Source: Acidimicrobiales bacterium
GTDB taxonomy: Bacteria > Actinomycetota > Acidimicrobiia > Acidimicrobiales > DATDAH01
Assembly: GCA_016794585.1 (NCBI GenBank)
Contig: JAEUJM010000015.1
Location: forward strand, 1 to 64,000
Length of the DNA stretch: 64,000 nucleotides
Direction: 5' to 3'
The notes beneath the pieces are model-generated. The model searched no databases. It was not told the DNA's origin and was given only the letters and a program-made list of their open reading frames with translations. Shown in pieces: positions 8,632-16,619 of the stretch. A program made the position numbers and the translations under genes. Each line of letters begins with the position of its first letter. Position 1 is the stretch's first letter.

Positions 8632-8747
8632 CCGCGGGCCAGTCCATGGCCGACACCCGGCGCCGCGCCGAGGTCTCCGGGCCGGTGACGCCATGGAGGA
8701 CCCCAGCAGGTCGGCGGCGAGACCGGGCCCGAAGAGGTGCAGGACGG

Positions 8748-9101
8748 TCAGAGGCCGGCGAGCACGAGGCCGAGGCCCAGGGAGGCGGCGTTCGCCACCG
8801 CCGCCACTTCCAACGACGCCCGCCACCCGCTCCCGGCCAGCAACCGGCACAGCGCCGCCTCGAGCAGCCACACCAGCAGCTCGGCCACGGCGACGGCCAC
8901 TACCGTCGAGGCGCCGGCCTGCTCGACCAGAGGGACGAGCACGAACCACAACAGGGGGTGTGAGACCACGTTGACCGCCACACCCACCGCCACCGCCCTC
9001 GACCTGGACACCGGCGCCAGCCGGGGCAGTAGCGCGGCGTACAGCGGCACCTCGACCGCCAGGGTGGCGCCAAGCGCGACGGGGTACGAGAGGTCAGCCA
9101 T
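8748..9101 (-). CDS. Small polytopic membrane protein, 117 aa
   Basis: Mostly hydrophobic with about four predicted transmembrane helices (LSYPVALGATLAVEVPLYAAL; VGVAVNVVSHPLLWFVLVPL; VVAVAVAELLVWLLEAAL; VANAASLGLGLVLAGL). The NVVSHPLLW element, with polar Asn and His inside a helix, is a recognisable feature of small bacterial membrane proteins of unknown role. It starts at ATG 9101, 20 bases from the start of a divergent membrane-protein gene, so the two probably share a control region. Function unknown. Confidence 0.55.
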   Translation of the reverse strand: MADLSYPVALGATLAVEVPLYAALLPRLAPVSRSRAVAVGVAVNVVSHPLLWFVLVPLVEQAGASTVVAVAVAELLVWLLEAALCRLLAGSGWRASLEVAAVANAASLGLGLVLAGL

Positions 9102-9120
9102 CGTCGGACTCGCCGTCGCC

Positions 9121-10047
9121 ATGGCGCTGGCGCTGGCGCTCTCGGTGCCGCTCGACGTGGTGGTCTTCGGCCTGCTGGCCATCGGGATGGTCCACGTGGC
9201 CCTCGAGGTCCGGTACGTGTCCGGTCACTACCACGGCCTGTTGCGGGGCCGCTTCCTGGTGGGCGTGAACGTCGTGCTGGTGTCCATCGTGGTCAGCCGC
9301 CTCCTGCTTCCCGGCGTGCTGCCCCGCGAGGTCGAGGTCCTCCTGCTGGTCGGGATGCTGGTCGCCACGGTGCTGCTGGCACGGTCGTGGCGGGCGCGGG
9401 CGGTGGGGCTGGCCGTGCTCGCCCCGGTGGCGGCGTTCGCCCTGGCCCGGCCCGACACCTGGTTCGTGCTCCAGGCGAACCTGCACAACCTGCTGCCGGC
9501 CGTGTTCCTCTGGGAGTGGTCGGCGACGATGGTGCACCCGACCCGCCGGCGGGCCCTGCGCGCCACGACGGTGGCGTGGGCCGTCGCCGTGCCCCTGGTG
9601 TTGCTGTCCGGCGTGCTCGACCCATGGCTGGCCACGGGCAGCTCGGCGGCGTCCGCCGCCGGCGGTGCCACCGTCCTCCCGTCGATCGTGGGCGATCCCG
9701 CCGGCCCCGCCGCTGCCCGCCTCCTCGCGCTGTTCGCCTTCGCCCAGGTCATGCACTACACGGTCTGGTGCTGGTTCTTCCCCCGCCACGCACCCGAGGC
9801 CACCGCCGCCTTCGAGGCCACGCCCGTCGGAGCGAAGCTGCGCGGGCATCGGCTCGTGCTGCTGGCCGCCGGGGTCACGGTTCTCGTCGCCGTCGTGGCG
9901 GCGCACGACTACACGCAGGGCCGCACCCTCTACACCTCGTTGGCCTCGTACCACGCCTACCTCGAGTACCCCGTGCTGATCGCCCTCACCATGGCGTGGG
10001 CCACGCGCCTCGGTCCCACCGCCGGGCGTGGTTGGATGGAGCCATGA
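9121..10047 (+). CDS. Multi-pass membrane protein, 308 aa
   Basis: Eight or so hydrophobic segments starting at MALALALSVPLDVVVFGLLA. Polar residues recur inside helices: MVHVALEVRYVSGHYHG, NLHNLLPAVFLWEW, FAQVMHYTVWCWFFPRHAPE, SLASYHAYLEYP. Several buried His residues suggest a metal or haem ligand set, but I cannot name a family. ATG 9121 is taken as the start; in-frame GTG 9064 would extend it into the divergent gene. The stop overlaps the next gene's ATG (ATGA). Confidence 0.65.
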   Translation: MALALALSVPLDVVVFGLLAIGMVHVALEVRYVSGHYHGLLRGRFLVGVNVVLVSIVVSRLLLPGVLPREVEVLLLVGMLVATVLLARSWRARAVGLAVLAPVAAFALARPDTWFVLQANLHNLLPAVFLWEWSATMVHPTRRRALRATTVAWAVAVPLVLLSGVLDPWLATGSSAASAAGGATVLPSIVGDPAGPAAARLLALFAFAQVMHYTVWCWFFPRHAPEATAAFEATPVGAKLRGHRLVLLAAGVTVLVAVVAAHDYTQGRTLYTSLASYHAYLEYPVLIALTMAWATRLGPTAGRGWMEP

Positions 10048-10211
10048 GCCTGCTGCTCCGCCTCGTCGTGCTCGCCGACATCCCCGCCACGCCGGAGGAC
10101 ACCGGGTCGTCGGGTCCGTCGCCGGCGCTGATCGTGGTCGGCGTCGTGCTCGTGGTGGCGGCGGCCGTCGGCGTCTGGCTGCTGGTCCGCCGCTCCCGCA
10201 ACTCGGACTGA
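10044..10211 (+). CDS. Small single-pass membrane protein, 55 aa
   Basis: Begins MSLLLRLVVLADIPATPEDT and has one transmembrane helix (ALIVVGVVLVVAAAVGVWLLV) with a basic C-terminus RRSRNSD. Its ATG overlaps the stop of the upstream membrane-protein gene in ATGA, so the two are translationally coupled and probably act together. Function unknown; the coupling and codon use argue that it is real. Confidence 0.55.
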   Translation: MSLLLRLVVLADIPATPEDTGSSGPSPALIVVGVVLVVAAAVGVWLLVRRSRNSD

Positions 10212-10355
10212 CCCCGGACCTGAACCGACGGCGCCTCGCACACCGAATAGCGAAACTCCTTGACATCCGGTCGGCGCCGATCGGCGAGCGACCTGGTCTG
10301 CGACTGGTCCCGGTCCGGGTGAGTTCCGCACTCCAGCCGTAGTGGTGGGGACGAC

Positions 10356-10784
10356 TCAGCCGCCCAGGACGGCGTCGGCGTCGAGCTTGAGGAGGATGAA
10401 CTCGAGCTGGATGTTGTCCGGGTCGCGCAGGACCAGCACGTCCCAGTTGTCCTCCTCGGTGATCCCGGTGTGGGACACGCCCAGGGCGTCGAGGTGGTCC
10501 CGCCAGGCGTCGAGAAGCTCGCGGGTGGCGACATTGAAGCTGAGGTGGTCGAGGCCGACACGGCGCTCGTCGAACGGGGTGCCGGGATTGGCGTCGTGCT
10601 GCTCAAGGCCGATGATCACGCCCGACGTCGGCTCCATCAGGTACTGCACCTCGTAGTCGTAGGGCTCGTTGCGCCCGCCGAACAGCGGGACCATGCCCAG
10701 CAGCTCGGTGTACCAGCGCGTGCTGGCCTCGAGGTCGATGACGCTGAGGTCGACGTGCGAGATCCCGGTGATGGCCGGCGGCAT
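10356..10784 (-). CDS. VOC-family (glyoxalase/bleomycin-resistance-fold) protein
   Basis: 142 aa. Starts MPPAITGISHVDLSVIDLEASTRWYTELLG; a second beta-alpha-beta module includes RVGLDHLSFNV and DPDNIQLEFI. In vicinal oxygen chelate enzymes the metal is bound by His/Glu at these places (H10, H-x-S-F, E near the end), and all are present. The chemistry could be isomerase, dioxygenase or resistance; nothing narrows it. The start at 10784 has an AGGAG nine bases upstream, which excludes the longer in-frame frame. Confidence 0.85.
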   Translation of the reverse strand: MPPAITGISHVDLSVIDLEASTRWYTELLGMVPLFGGRNEPYDYEVQYLMEPTSGVIIGLEQHDANPGTPFDERRVGLDHLSFNVATRELLDAWRDHLDALGVSHTGITEEDNWDVLVLRDPDNIQLEFILLKLDADAVLGG

Positions 10785-11004
10785 GGGGCGCTCCTTCGAG
10801 GCGGGCGGTGGCGCCATTGTGGGGTCGGGCCGGTCCGCTGTCGAGGAGTTGCGCCGGCGGCGCCGACGGGTCCCGGCCCGAGTCGGCCGACTGGTCGCGG
10901 CGGGTGGACGCCGGTCCTGGCCCTGCGCCTGCGGCGGCCGCCACCGAGCCTCGGGCGCTGGGTCTGGCCGGCAGGGCGCAGGGCTGGCTTGGTCAGAGCG
11001 TCGA

Positions 11005-11967
11005 TCAGGGAAGCGCGGAGCCGGTGACGATCACGCCGTGGGGGACGTCGACCGCTCCCAGCGAGCGCCAGGTCCGGCCGCCGTCGTGGCTCAGGTGGAC
11101 GCCGCCGTCGTCGGTCGCGAGCGCGGCGTGGGTGCCGCTCGCCGCCAGGTGGCGGGGCGAGACACCCGACAAGGGTTCGGGCAGACCGGCCACTGGCTCG
11201 AAGCGGTCGCCGTCGAGGAGGTACACGGCGGTGTCGCGTCCGGCGTGGCCCGACTGGGCGCTCACCAGGACGCCGGCGTCGGTGACGGCCACGGCGAGGA
11301 GGTAGGTCGCGTGCAGCCCGGCGTCGAGGTACTGCCACGTGCGTCCCTTGTCGGTGCTGCGGGCCAGCCCTCGCCGGCCGGTGGCCGCCCACATGGTCCC
11401 GTCGTCGTCGACCACCACCTGGTGGACGTCGTCGTGGAGGTCGATGGTCGCCCGCCAGTTCCGCCCGTCGTCGTCGCTGTGCAGGATGCCGCCGACGTGG
11501 ACGCTCACGTAGAGGTCGTCGCCGTGGGAGGCCATGGAGAAGATGTCCGGGGGCCCTCCCCAGGGCGTGGACCACTCGGAGCGGGTGGGGGCGTCGTCGA
11601 AGGAGGCCACCCGGACGAGGTCACTGCCCTCCAGCCGCCACAGCCGGGCCTCTGTCCCGCCCACGAAGACGGTCCCTCGGTCCTCGTGGATGCACAGACC
11701 CCGACCGTCGGTGAGGCGGGCGACCTCCTCGGCGCCGTCCGGGGTCACCCGCACGACCTCGGCGCCGTCGACGAGGGCCCACGCTGCGGCGGGGTCGGTC
11801 GCCGTCACCGCGGTGACGGCCCGGCCGGCCAGGTGCTCGGCCGGGCGGCCGCCGTGGTGCAGGCCGTCCTCGGCGGCGACGAGGACGAAGGGTCCCGTGC
11901 GCCCCTCGGTGGCGGCGGTGTGGGTGGTGGTGGGGCTGGCGGTGGCGGCGGAACCGGGGGCGGTCAT
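11005..11967 (-). CDS. BNR/Asp-box beta-propeller protein
   Basis: 320 aa. At least three Asp-box loops are visible: HSDDDGRNWRATID, RSTDKGRTWQYLD and LSHDGGRTWRSLG (S-x-D-x-G-x-T-W). These place it with sialidase/VPS10/Ycf48-like propellers. No signal peptide or lipobox is seen, so it is probably cytoplasmic. Sialidase activity is not supported: I see no catalytic Arg triad. ATG 11967 has GAGGAG ten bases upstream. The gene sits directly behind a MerR/SoxR-type promoter, so it is likely induced by a MerR-family sensor that is not in the window. Confidence 0.75.
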   Translation of the reverse strand: MTAPGSAATASPTTTHTAATEGRTGPFVLVAAEDGLHHGGRPAEHLAGRAVTAVTATDPAAAWALVDGAEVVRVTPDGAEEVARLTDGRGLCIHEDRGTVFVGGTEARLWRLEGSDLVRVASFDDAPTRSEWSTPWGGPPDIFSMASHGDDLYVSVHVGGILHSDDDGRNWRATIDLHDDVHQVVVDDDGTMWAATGRRGLARSTDKGRTWQYLDAGLHATYLLAVAVTDAGVLVSAQSGHAGRDTAVYLLDGDRFEPVAGLPEPLSGVSPRHLAASGTHAALATDDGGVHLSHDGGRTWRSLGAVDVPHGVIVTGSALP

Positions 11968-12003
11968 GGGCGGCAACTCCTCAGGCGGGCGGGTCTCGAA
12001 GGG

Positions 12004-12034
12004 ACGGTAGAACCTCAAGTCCACTTGATGTCAA
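12004..12034 (-). promoter_or_regulatory. MerR/SoxR-type promoter-operator
   Basis: On the minus strand TTGACA (12029-12034) and TACCGT (12004-12009) are 19 bp apart, the overlong spacing used by MerR-family activators. The spacer holds a palindrome, ACCTCAAGT-CC-ACTTGATGT on the plus strand (12012-12031; 9-bp arms, one mismatch, 2-bp centre), very close to the SoxR box CCTCAAGTTAACTTGAGG. It drives the BNR-repeat gene with a leader of about 30 nt. Confidence 0.8.
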
Positions 12035-12249
12035 GGGCCGAGCCGTGCGATGTCTGGCGCGGGCACGCCGGCGGGGTGTCCACGACGGCGAGGTCCTCCG
12101 CTTGCTCGAGGTCGAACCGGAAGAGGCTCGACCCGGTCACCTCGAAGCGGGACGCGTGCGCCACCTGCACAGCGGGTCGACACCCCCTGCGATCGCCGGT
12201 GCCGACGGGAGGGGCGGAATGCCTCCCGGCCCAATGTGTTGACCCCACC

Positions 12250-12603
12250 ATGACCGCCGGCCACACCATCACCATTGCCCCTGCCGACCTGCACGTCACC
12301 GTCACCGTCGACGGGGAAACCGTCGCCGAGACCGACCGACCGGTCCTGCTCGACGAGACCGGCCTTCCCACCCGCTACTACCTGCGCCGCGAGGACGTGA
12401 ACGTCGAGCTCCGTCCCACCAGCTTCGCCACTCACTGCCCCTTCAAGGGCGACGCGTCCTACTGGTCGGTGGCGGTCGGCGAGCAGGTGCACGACGGCAT
12501 CGCCTGGAGCTACGAGGCGCCCATCCCCGGCGCCGAGCAGATCACCGGCCTGGTGTGCTTCTTCCCCGAGCGGGCCGACATCACGGTGGCACCGGCCGCC
12601 TGA
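12250..12603 (+). CDS. DUF427-domain protein
   Basis: 117 aa. Contains TVTVDGETVAETDRPVLL, GLPTRYYLRREDV, then FATHCPFKGDASYWSV, the hallmark strand-turn region of DUF427, and ends in WSYEAPIPGAEQITGLVCFF. The family forms a small beta fold widespread in actinobacteria; its biochemical role is not established. It is separated from the MerR-type promoter by about 215 bases and is transcribed away from it. Confidence 0.85.
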   Translation: MTAGHTITIAPADLHVTVTVDGETVAETDRPVLLDETGLPTRYYLRREDVNVELRPTSFATHCPFKGDASYWSVAVGEQVHDGIAWSYEAPIPGAEQITGLVCFFPERADITVAPAA

Positions 12604-12755
12604 CCGGCGGCGGGCGCCCCGCTGCCGACCAGGACGGGGCATCGAACTCCTCGCGCAGTCGCTGATCTGCAGGTTCGACACCGACGTTCGAGACGGAGGT
12701 TGCCGATTCACCGCCCGCCGCGAGGGGCGGTATCGACACCTCGCGTCCGAGCCAG

Positions 12756-12920
12756 TTGGCCACGACCACCTTGTTGCTGGCGGTCGCCGCCCTGGGCTGT
12801 CTGGTCGCGGCTCTCGCGTGGGGCCGGTCGGCTCGGCACCGGCACAAGGTTTGGCGCCGGCGCGCGACGAACGCTCTGGTCAATCGGCCTGGCGCCGCCG
12901 CCGTTACCGCACGTCGATGA
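12756..12920 (+). CDS. Possible 54-aa single-pass membrane peptide
   Basis: From TTG 12756 the frame reads a hydrophobic helix (TTLLLAVAALGCLVAALAW) followed by an Arg-rich tail (GRSARHRHKVWRRRA). A membrane anchor plus basic tail is unlikely by chance, but no ATG or GTG exists in frame and no ribosome-binding site is visible. Its last 17 bases overlap the aldehyde dehydrogenase stop on the other strand. Apart from this frame, 12604-12903 holds nothing I can support. Confidence 0.25.
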   Translation: MATTTLLLAVAALGCLVAALAWGRSARHRHKVWRRRATNALVNRPGAAAVTARR

Positions 12921-14361
12921 CCGCTGTGCGCAGGTCGGTCATGTCGTGGAGGGTGTACTTGCCGCCGATGCGGCCCCAGCCGGTCCTGGTGCCGCCGGCG
13001 CCGCCGAAGGGCGGGTGCTGCTCCCAGAAGTTGGTCGACTCGTTCACCAGGACGGTGCCGACGCGCAGGTCGTCGATGTAGCGGTACGCCCGGCTCAGCG
13101 ACGAGGTGAACACCGCCGCTTGGAGGCCGAGGTGGGAGTCGTTGGCGAGGCGGACGGCCTCGTTGTCGTCGGCGAAGGTGGTGATGGGCAGGATGGGCCC
13201 GAAGGTCTCCTCCCGGAAGGCGGCCATGGTCGGGGTCACGCCGTCGAGCGCGGTGAGGGGCCAGTAGAGGTCGCTGGCGAAGCCGGTCGCCCGTTCACCG
13301 CCGGTGAGGACCCCGGCACCGGCCGCCACGGCGTCGGCGACGTGGGCGTCCATGCGGGCGGCGACGGTCTCGTTGTTGACCGGGCCGTAGGCGGTGTCGT
13401 CGGCCATGGGGTCGCCGAGGACGGGCTCGGCGGCGGCGGCGAGCAGGAGCGAGAGGAACTCGTCGTGCACCGACTCCTGCACGAACAGGCGCTCGGTGGC
13501 GACGCAGCACTGGCCGGCCACGAAGGTGGCGCCGAACACGGCGGCTTCGGCGGCGCGGGCCAGGTCGGCGTCGTCGCATACGATCTGGGGGCCGTTGCCC
13601 GACGCCTCGATCAGGGTGCGCTTGAGGCCCGCCGCCCGAACGATGGCCTCGGCGGTGTCGGCCGAGCCCACGAAGCCGATGCCGTCCACGCCGGCGTGGG
13701 TGGTGAGGGCGGCGCCGACGTCGCCCCGGCCGTGGACGACGTTGACCGCGCCGGCGGGGAAGCCGGCGTCCACGACGGCCTGGGCGAGGGCCGCCCCCGA
13801 CAGCGGCGTGGACTCGCTGGGCTTCATCACCACGGTGTTGCCGCCGCCCAGCGCCGCCGCCAGCAGCTCGGCGGGGATGTTCATGGGGAAGTTGAACGGC
13901 GTCAGCAGGGCGTAGACCCCGACCGGCTTGCGGTGGGTGAACACCCGCTTGGTGCGCTCGATGCTCGGCATCACGTGGGTCTCGAGGCGCTTGGTCTCCT
14001 CGGCGGCGAGCCGGAAGATGTCGGCCGACTCGACCAGCTCGTCCCGGGTCTCGGCGACGAGGGGCTTGCCCGACTCGGCGGTCATCTGGACGGCGAGGGC
14101 CTCGGCCCGCTCGTCGAGGAGGTCGGCGACGGCGTGGAGCAGCTCGGCCCGCTCGAACTCGGTGAGGCGGGCCAGCGCCGGCCCCGCCTCGACGGCCGCG
14201 GCCACGGCGGCATCGACGTCGGCGGCCGAGGCGCCGGCCACCTCGGCCACGATCGTGGTGTCGGCCGGGTTCTCGACCGCGACGACGGCGTCGCTCGTCC
14301 CGTCCCGCCACTCGCCGGCGATCAGCAGTCCCGTCGGCGTCCCCGCCCTCGTGGTGTCCAT
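12904..14361 (-). CDS. NAD(P)-dependent aldehyde dehydrogenase
   Basis: 485 aa, full family length. Catalytic Cys lies in FVAGQCCVATERLFV and the general-base Glu in TLIEASGNGPQIV, where most family members have LELGG. Other motifs present are TPFNFPMNIP, VMKPSESTP, EETFGPILP and NESTNFWEQHPPFGG. It oxidises an aldehyde to the acid, or acts as a semialdehyde dehydrogenase; the substrate cannot be told. The EASGN form of the Glu motif and the C-terminal NFWEQHPPFGG suggest the GAPN/succinate-semialdehyde-like subgroup. The start at 14361 has CAAGAT seven bases upstream, so it may be leaderless. Confidence 0.9.
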   Translation of the reverse strand: MDTTRAGTPTGLLIAGEWRDGTSDAVVAVENPADTTIVAEVAGASAADVDAAVAAAVEAGPALARLTEFERAELLHAVADLLDERAEALAVQMTAESGKPLVAETRDELVESADIFRLAAEETKRLETHVMPSIERTKRVFTHRKPVGVYALLTPFNFPMNIPAELLAAALGGGNTVVMKPSESTPLSGAALAQAVVDAGFPAGAVNVVHGRGDVGAALTTHAGVDGIGFVGSADTAEAIVRAAGLKRTLIEASGNGPQIVCDDADLARAAEAAVFGATFVAGQCCVATERLFVQESVHDEFLSLLLAAAAEPVLGDPMADDTAYGPVNNETVAARMDAHVADAVAAGAGVLTGGERATGFASDLYWPLTALDGVTPTMAAFREETFGPILPITTFADDNEAVRLANDSHLGLQAAVFTSSLSRAYRYIDDLRVGTVLVNESTNFWEQHPPFGGAGGTRTGWGRIGGKYTLHDMTDLRTAVIDVR

Positions 14362-14698
14362 GCCCTCGATCTTGCCCGATCCTCTCCCTCGTGCCCGGAG
14401 CGGGAGTCCACCGGGCGGTCACCGGAGTACTCCTGCCGCTCCGGCCGCCGCCGGCGCCGGCCGCCCTCACGAGGGGTGGACGGGGCGTTCGTCGATCGCT
14501 GTCAGAGGGCCTTCGTACCCTCGGCCCATGGCGATCGAGGCGACTCCCGAGCAGCGGCCAACCACAGAGCGGTGTGCACTGCGGCCCGCCTATGGGCTGC
14601 AGAATTCTGAAGGTTTGCAGGATGCTGCAGTCGTCGGGGGACGGGGAAGTCCCTCGGGGCCGGGGTGACGGCCCCACACTGGCGCGCGGGCGGCGCCT
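14362..14698. other. Gene-free region before the AbiEi-like gene
   Basis: With the operator and promoter this is a 378-base gap. I see no convincing gene; one 46-codon frame (about 14528-14668, starting MAIEATPEQRPTTERC) has no ribosome-binding site. Around 14597-14632 there is a locally A/T-richer stretch with CAGAATTCTG and repeated CTGCAG/TTTGCAGGATGCTGCAG, not explained by coding. Confidence 0.35.
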
Positions 14699-14733
14699 GT
14701 ACGGTGTACGTGGATCCACGTATACCGTACAAT
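14699..14733 (+). promoter_or_regulatory. 32-bp palindromic operator overlapping a leaderless -10 box
   Basis: 14699-14730 is a palindrome with 16-bp arms and one mismatched pair (left arm GTACGGTGTACGTGGA, right arm TCCACGTATACCGTAC). Its right end overlaps TACAAT (14728-14733), which stands six bases before ATG 14740. A protein bound here would cover the promoter, so autorepression by the AbiEi-like gene product is the simplest reading. Confidence 0.7.
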
Positions 14734-14739
14734 GTCGAC

Positions 14740-15756
14740 ATGGAGCCACGTGAGGCGGTGGCGGACGTGACGGCGGCGCTCTCTTCGCTTGACGTCGAGA
14801 TCCTCGACGCCGGCACAGATTCAGGTGACTCGCCGTCGGCGATCGTCGCCTCGGTCGACGGTCAGGAACTCACCCTCGAGGTCGAGGCGTTCAGCCGGGT
14901 GCGGCTCTCCGACGCACTGGGGTTGGTCCGGCGCCTCGGTGCGACACCCGGCGCGACGAGCCGTGTGGTCGTGGCGGCCGACCGCATCGACGCCGCCGCC
15001 AGGGCCGAGCTCGTCGACGCCGGCGTCGGCTACTGGGACCGGGCGACCCGTCGACTCGTGGTGCGGGCGCCGGGGGTGCGCATCGACTCGGTCGTCGACG
15101 ATCCTCACGTAGCCGCCCGGGTCGAGACGGGCGACGACGGGGCCCCGCTCCGCTCGCCGTTCTCGGGTGTCGGCGTTCGGGTGGCGTACTGGCTGCTCAC
15201 CCATCCCGATCAGTCGCTCGGGGTCCGGGCCGTGGCCAAGGACGTCGGCGCCTCGGCGACCCAGGTCTCTGCCGTGGCCCGGGCGCTCGAGCGGGCGCAC
15301 CTCCTCGACTCGCAGCGGCACGTGCCGGACACGCCGGCGCTGTTCTGGGAACTGTCCGAGCACTGGGCGCCGTCGTGGTCCCGGGACGTCGTCGCCGCCG
15401 AGCGGGCGATCATGGAGGACGGGGTCGTCGTCGGGACACTGGCCGCCGTCGCGTACGGGGCACCGGCCGTGGTCGGTGGTGCGGTGCCCTCGCTGTACCT
15501 GCCTCGGGCGGCCTTCGTCCCACCGCCCCCGACCGGCGGTAGCGAGTCGGGGGTGCGGGTCGCGGTGGCGCCGGCCCCGCAGGCCGCGGCGCCCTGGGGC
15601 CCGTCGCTGCCATTGCCCGGCGGCGTGAGCGCCCGGCCGGCGCATCCCGTGGCCATCGCCCTCGACCTGGCCACCGATCGGGGCCGGGGCCGGGAGATCC
15701 TCGCCGGCTGGGACCTCGATCCCGAGACGGCGAACGGCGCTCGGCGGGTCTGGTGA
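14740..15756 (+). CDS. AbiEi-like winged-helix regulator/antitoxin
   Basis: 338 aa. The N-terminal ~110 residues resemble a small nuclease-like or sensor fold (ALGLVRRLGATPGATSRVVVAADRID, GYWDRATRRLVVRAPG). A winged helix follows: VAYWLLTHPDQSLGVRAVAKDVGASATQVSAVARALERAHLLD. The C-terminus HPVAIALDLATDRGRGREILAGW matches the effector-like end of AbiEi-type antitoxins. AbiEi represses its own operon through inverted repeats, and exactly such a palindrome overlaps the -10 box here. The expected partner, an AbiEii nucleotidyltransferase, is missing: the next frame, coupled by GTGA, stops after 29 codons. The family call is moderately sure. Confidence 0.65.
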   Translation: MEPREAVADVTAALSSLDVEILDAGTDSGDSPSAIVASVDGQELTLEVEAFSRVRLSDALGLVRRLGATPGATSRVVVAADRIDAAARAELVDAGVGYWDRATRRLVVRAPGVRIDSVVDDPHVAARVETGDDGAPLRSPFSGVGVRVAYWLLTHPDQSLGVRAVAKDVGASATQVSAVARALERAHLLDSQRHVPDTPALFWELSEHWAPSWSRDVVAAERAIMEDGVVVGTLAAVAYGAPAVVGGAVPSLYLPRAAFVPPPPTGGSESGVRVAVAPAPQAAAPWGPSLPLPGGVSARPAHPVAIALDLATDRGRGREILAGWDLDPETANGARRVW

Positions 15757-15842
15757 CCGCGCCGGTCGTCCTGACGGTCGATGAGGACTCCTTCCTGGTC
15801 GGCGCGGTCGGCATGCTCGACCGGTTCGTCAATGGGTCCTGA
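15753..15842 (+). pseudogene. 29-codon remnant coupled to the AbiEi-like gene
   Basis: GTG 15753 overlaps the upstream stop (GTGA). The frame reads MTAPVVLTVDEDSFLVGAVG then MLDRFVNGS and stops at TGA 15840-15842. The part SFLVGAVGMLDRFVNG is nearly identical to the core of the hypothetical protein at 6883-7212. The overlap and sharp stop suggest the start of a longer partner gene that has been truncated. It could instead be a genuine small protein. Confidence 0.45.
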
Positions 15843-15861
15843 CGCGGCCTGTGCACGGTCG

Positions 15862-15867
15862 TAGGAT
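15862..15867 (+). promoter_or_regulatory. -10 box for leaderless MNT gene
   Basis: TAGGAT, then seven bases, then ATG 15875. There is no separate ribosome-binding site at a useful distance. Confidence 0.4.
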
Positions 15868-15874
15868 CTCGAGG

Positions 15875-16177
15875 ATGGCCGAGTCGCAGCGCCCGCTGCG
15901 GGCGCTCGTCGAGACGCACCGCCACGAGATCAAGGCGGCGGTGGCGCGCCACCGGGGCGCCTCCGCGACGGTCTTCGGCTCGGTCGCGCGGGGCGATGAG
16001 TCACCGCAGAGCGATGTGGACTTCCTCGTCGAGTTCCAACCGGGCGCCTCGCTGTTCGACTTGGCCAGGCTGGAGCTCGAGCTGCAGGAGCTGCTCGGCG
16101 TCGGGGTGGACGTCGTTTCCGCGGGCAGCCTGCTGCCAGAAGACGAGGACGTACGCGCCCAGGCCGTCGCCTTGTGA
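15875..16177 (+). CDS. mntA: MNT-type nucleotidyltransferase antitoxin (MntA)
   Basis: 100 aa. The minimal nucleotidyltransferase signature is intact: ATVFGSVARGDESPQSDVDFLVEF, that is GSxARG with two Asp in SDVD and the strand LVEF. In MntA-HepT systems this enzyme adds AMP to a tyrosine of the HEPN toxin and silences it. The HEPN gene follows with a 4-base GTGA overlap but is frameshifted. The 3' part, ELQELLGVGVDVVSAGSL, is typical of the family. Confidence 0.85.
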   Translation: MAESQRPLRALVETHRHEIKAAVARHRGASATVFGSVARGDESPQSDVDFLVEFQPGASLFDLARLELELQELLGVGVDVVSAGSLLPEDEDVRAQAVAL

Positions 16178-16589
16178 GCCGCAGCGACTGGAAGCGCCTC
16201 AACGACATCCGGCGGATGTGCGTGACCGCAGCGGAGCTCGTCGAGCGCGGTCGACCCGCCCTGGAGGCCGAGCCCGTGCTTGGCTCGCTCTGGAACGGAT
16301 CGTCGAGATCGCCGGTGAGGCTGCCAGCCAGATCGACGACGAGACCCGAGCCGCCCATCCACGGGTTGCGTGGCGGGAGCTGGCTGCGACCCGGACGATC
16401 CTCGCTCACGCCTATCACCGGGTCGACCGTGGCCTGCTCTGGGACATCGCTGAACGAGACCTTCCTCAGGTCGCGGAGGCGCTAGGGCACCCACGACCGA
16501 CGACGGCTCGGACCACGATGGCACCTCGTGACCTCGCCAGTGAGCTCGTGATCGAATGGACCGCAGTGGTCGGCCGCAGTCGCCGGTGA
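16174..16589 (+). pseudogene. hepT: HepT-like HEPN toxin, frameshifted
   Basis: The first frame from GTG 16174 gives MSRSDWKRLNDIRRMCVTAA and continues to EPVLG; the second frame continues LALERIVEIAGEAASQID, then RTILAHAYHRVD (the R-x4-H-x-Y HEPN RNase motif) and ends at TGA 16587-16589. One nucleotide is missing near 16279-16281; restoring it gives EPVLWLALERIVEI. As read, the catalytic motif is lost from the translated product. The two halves remain well conserved, so the change is recent or an assembly error. No slippery heptamer is visible. Confidence 0.8.
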
Positions 16590-16619
16590 CGGTCACGCCC
16601 GCTCGAGAAGGGCACCAAC

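Noticed and set aside
11005-11967. Exo-alpha-sialidase
   Set aside because: Asp boxes are structural and shared by many propellers; no catalytic Arg triad or Tyr/Glu pair could be placed.
16270-16290. Programmed ribosomal frameshift in hepT
   Set aside because: No X-XXY-YYZ heptamer or nearby stop/pseudoknot is visible; loss of one base explains it more simply.
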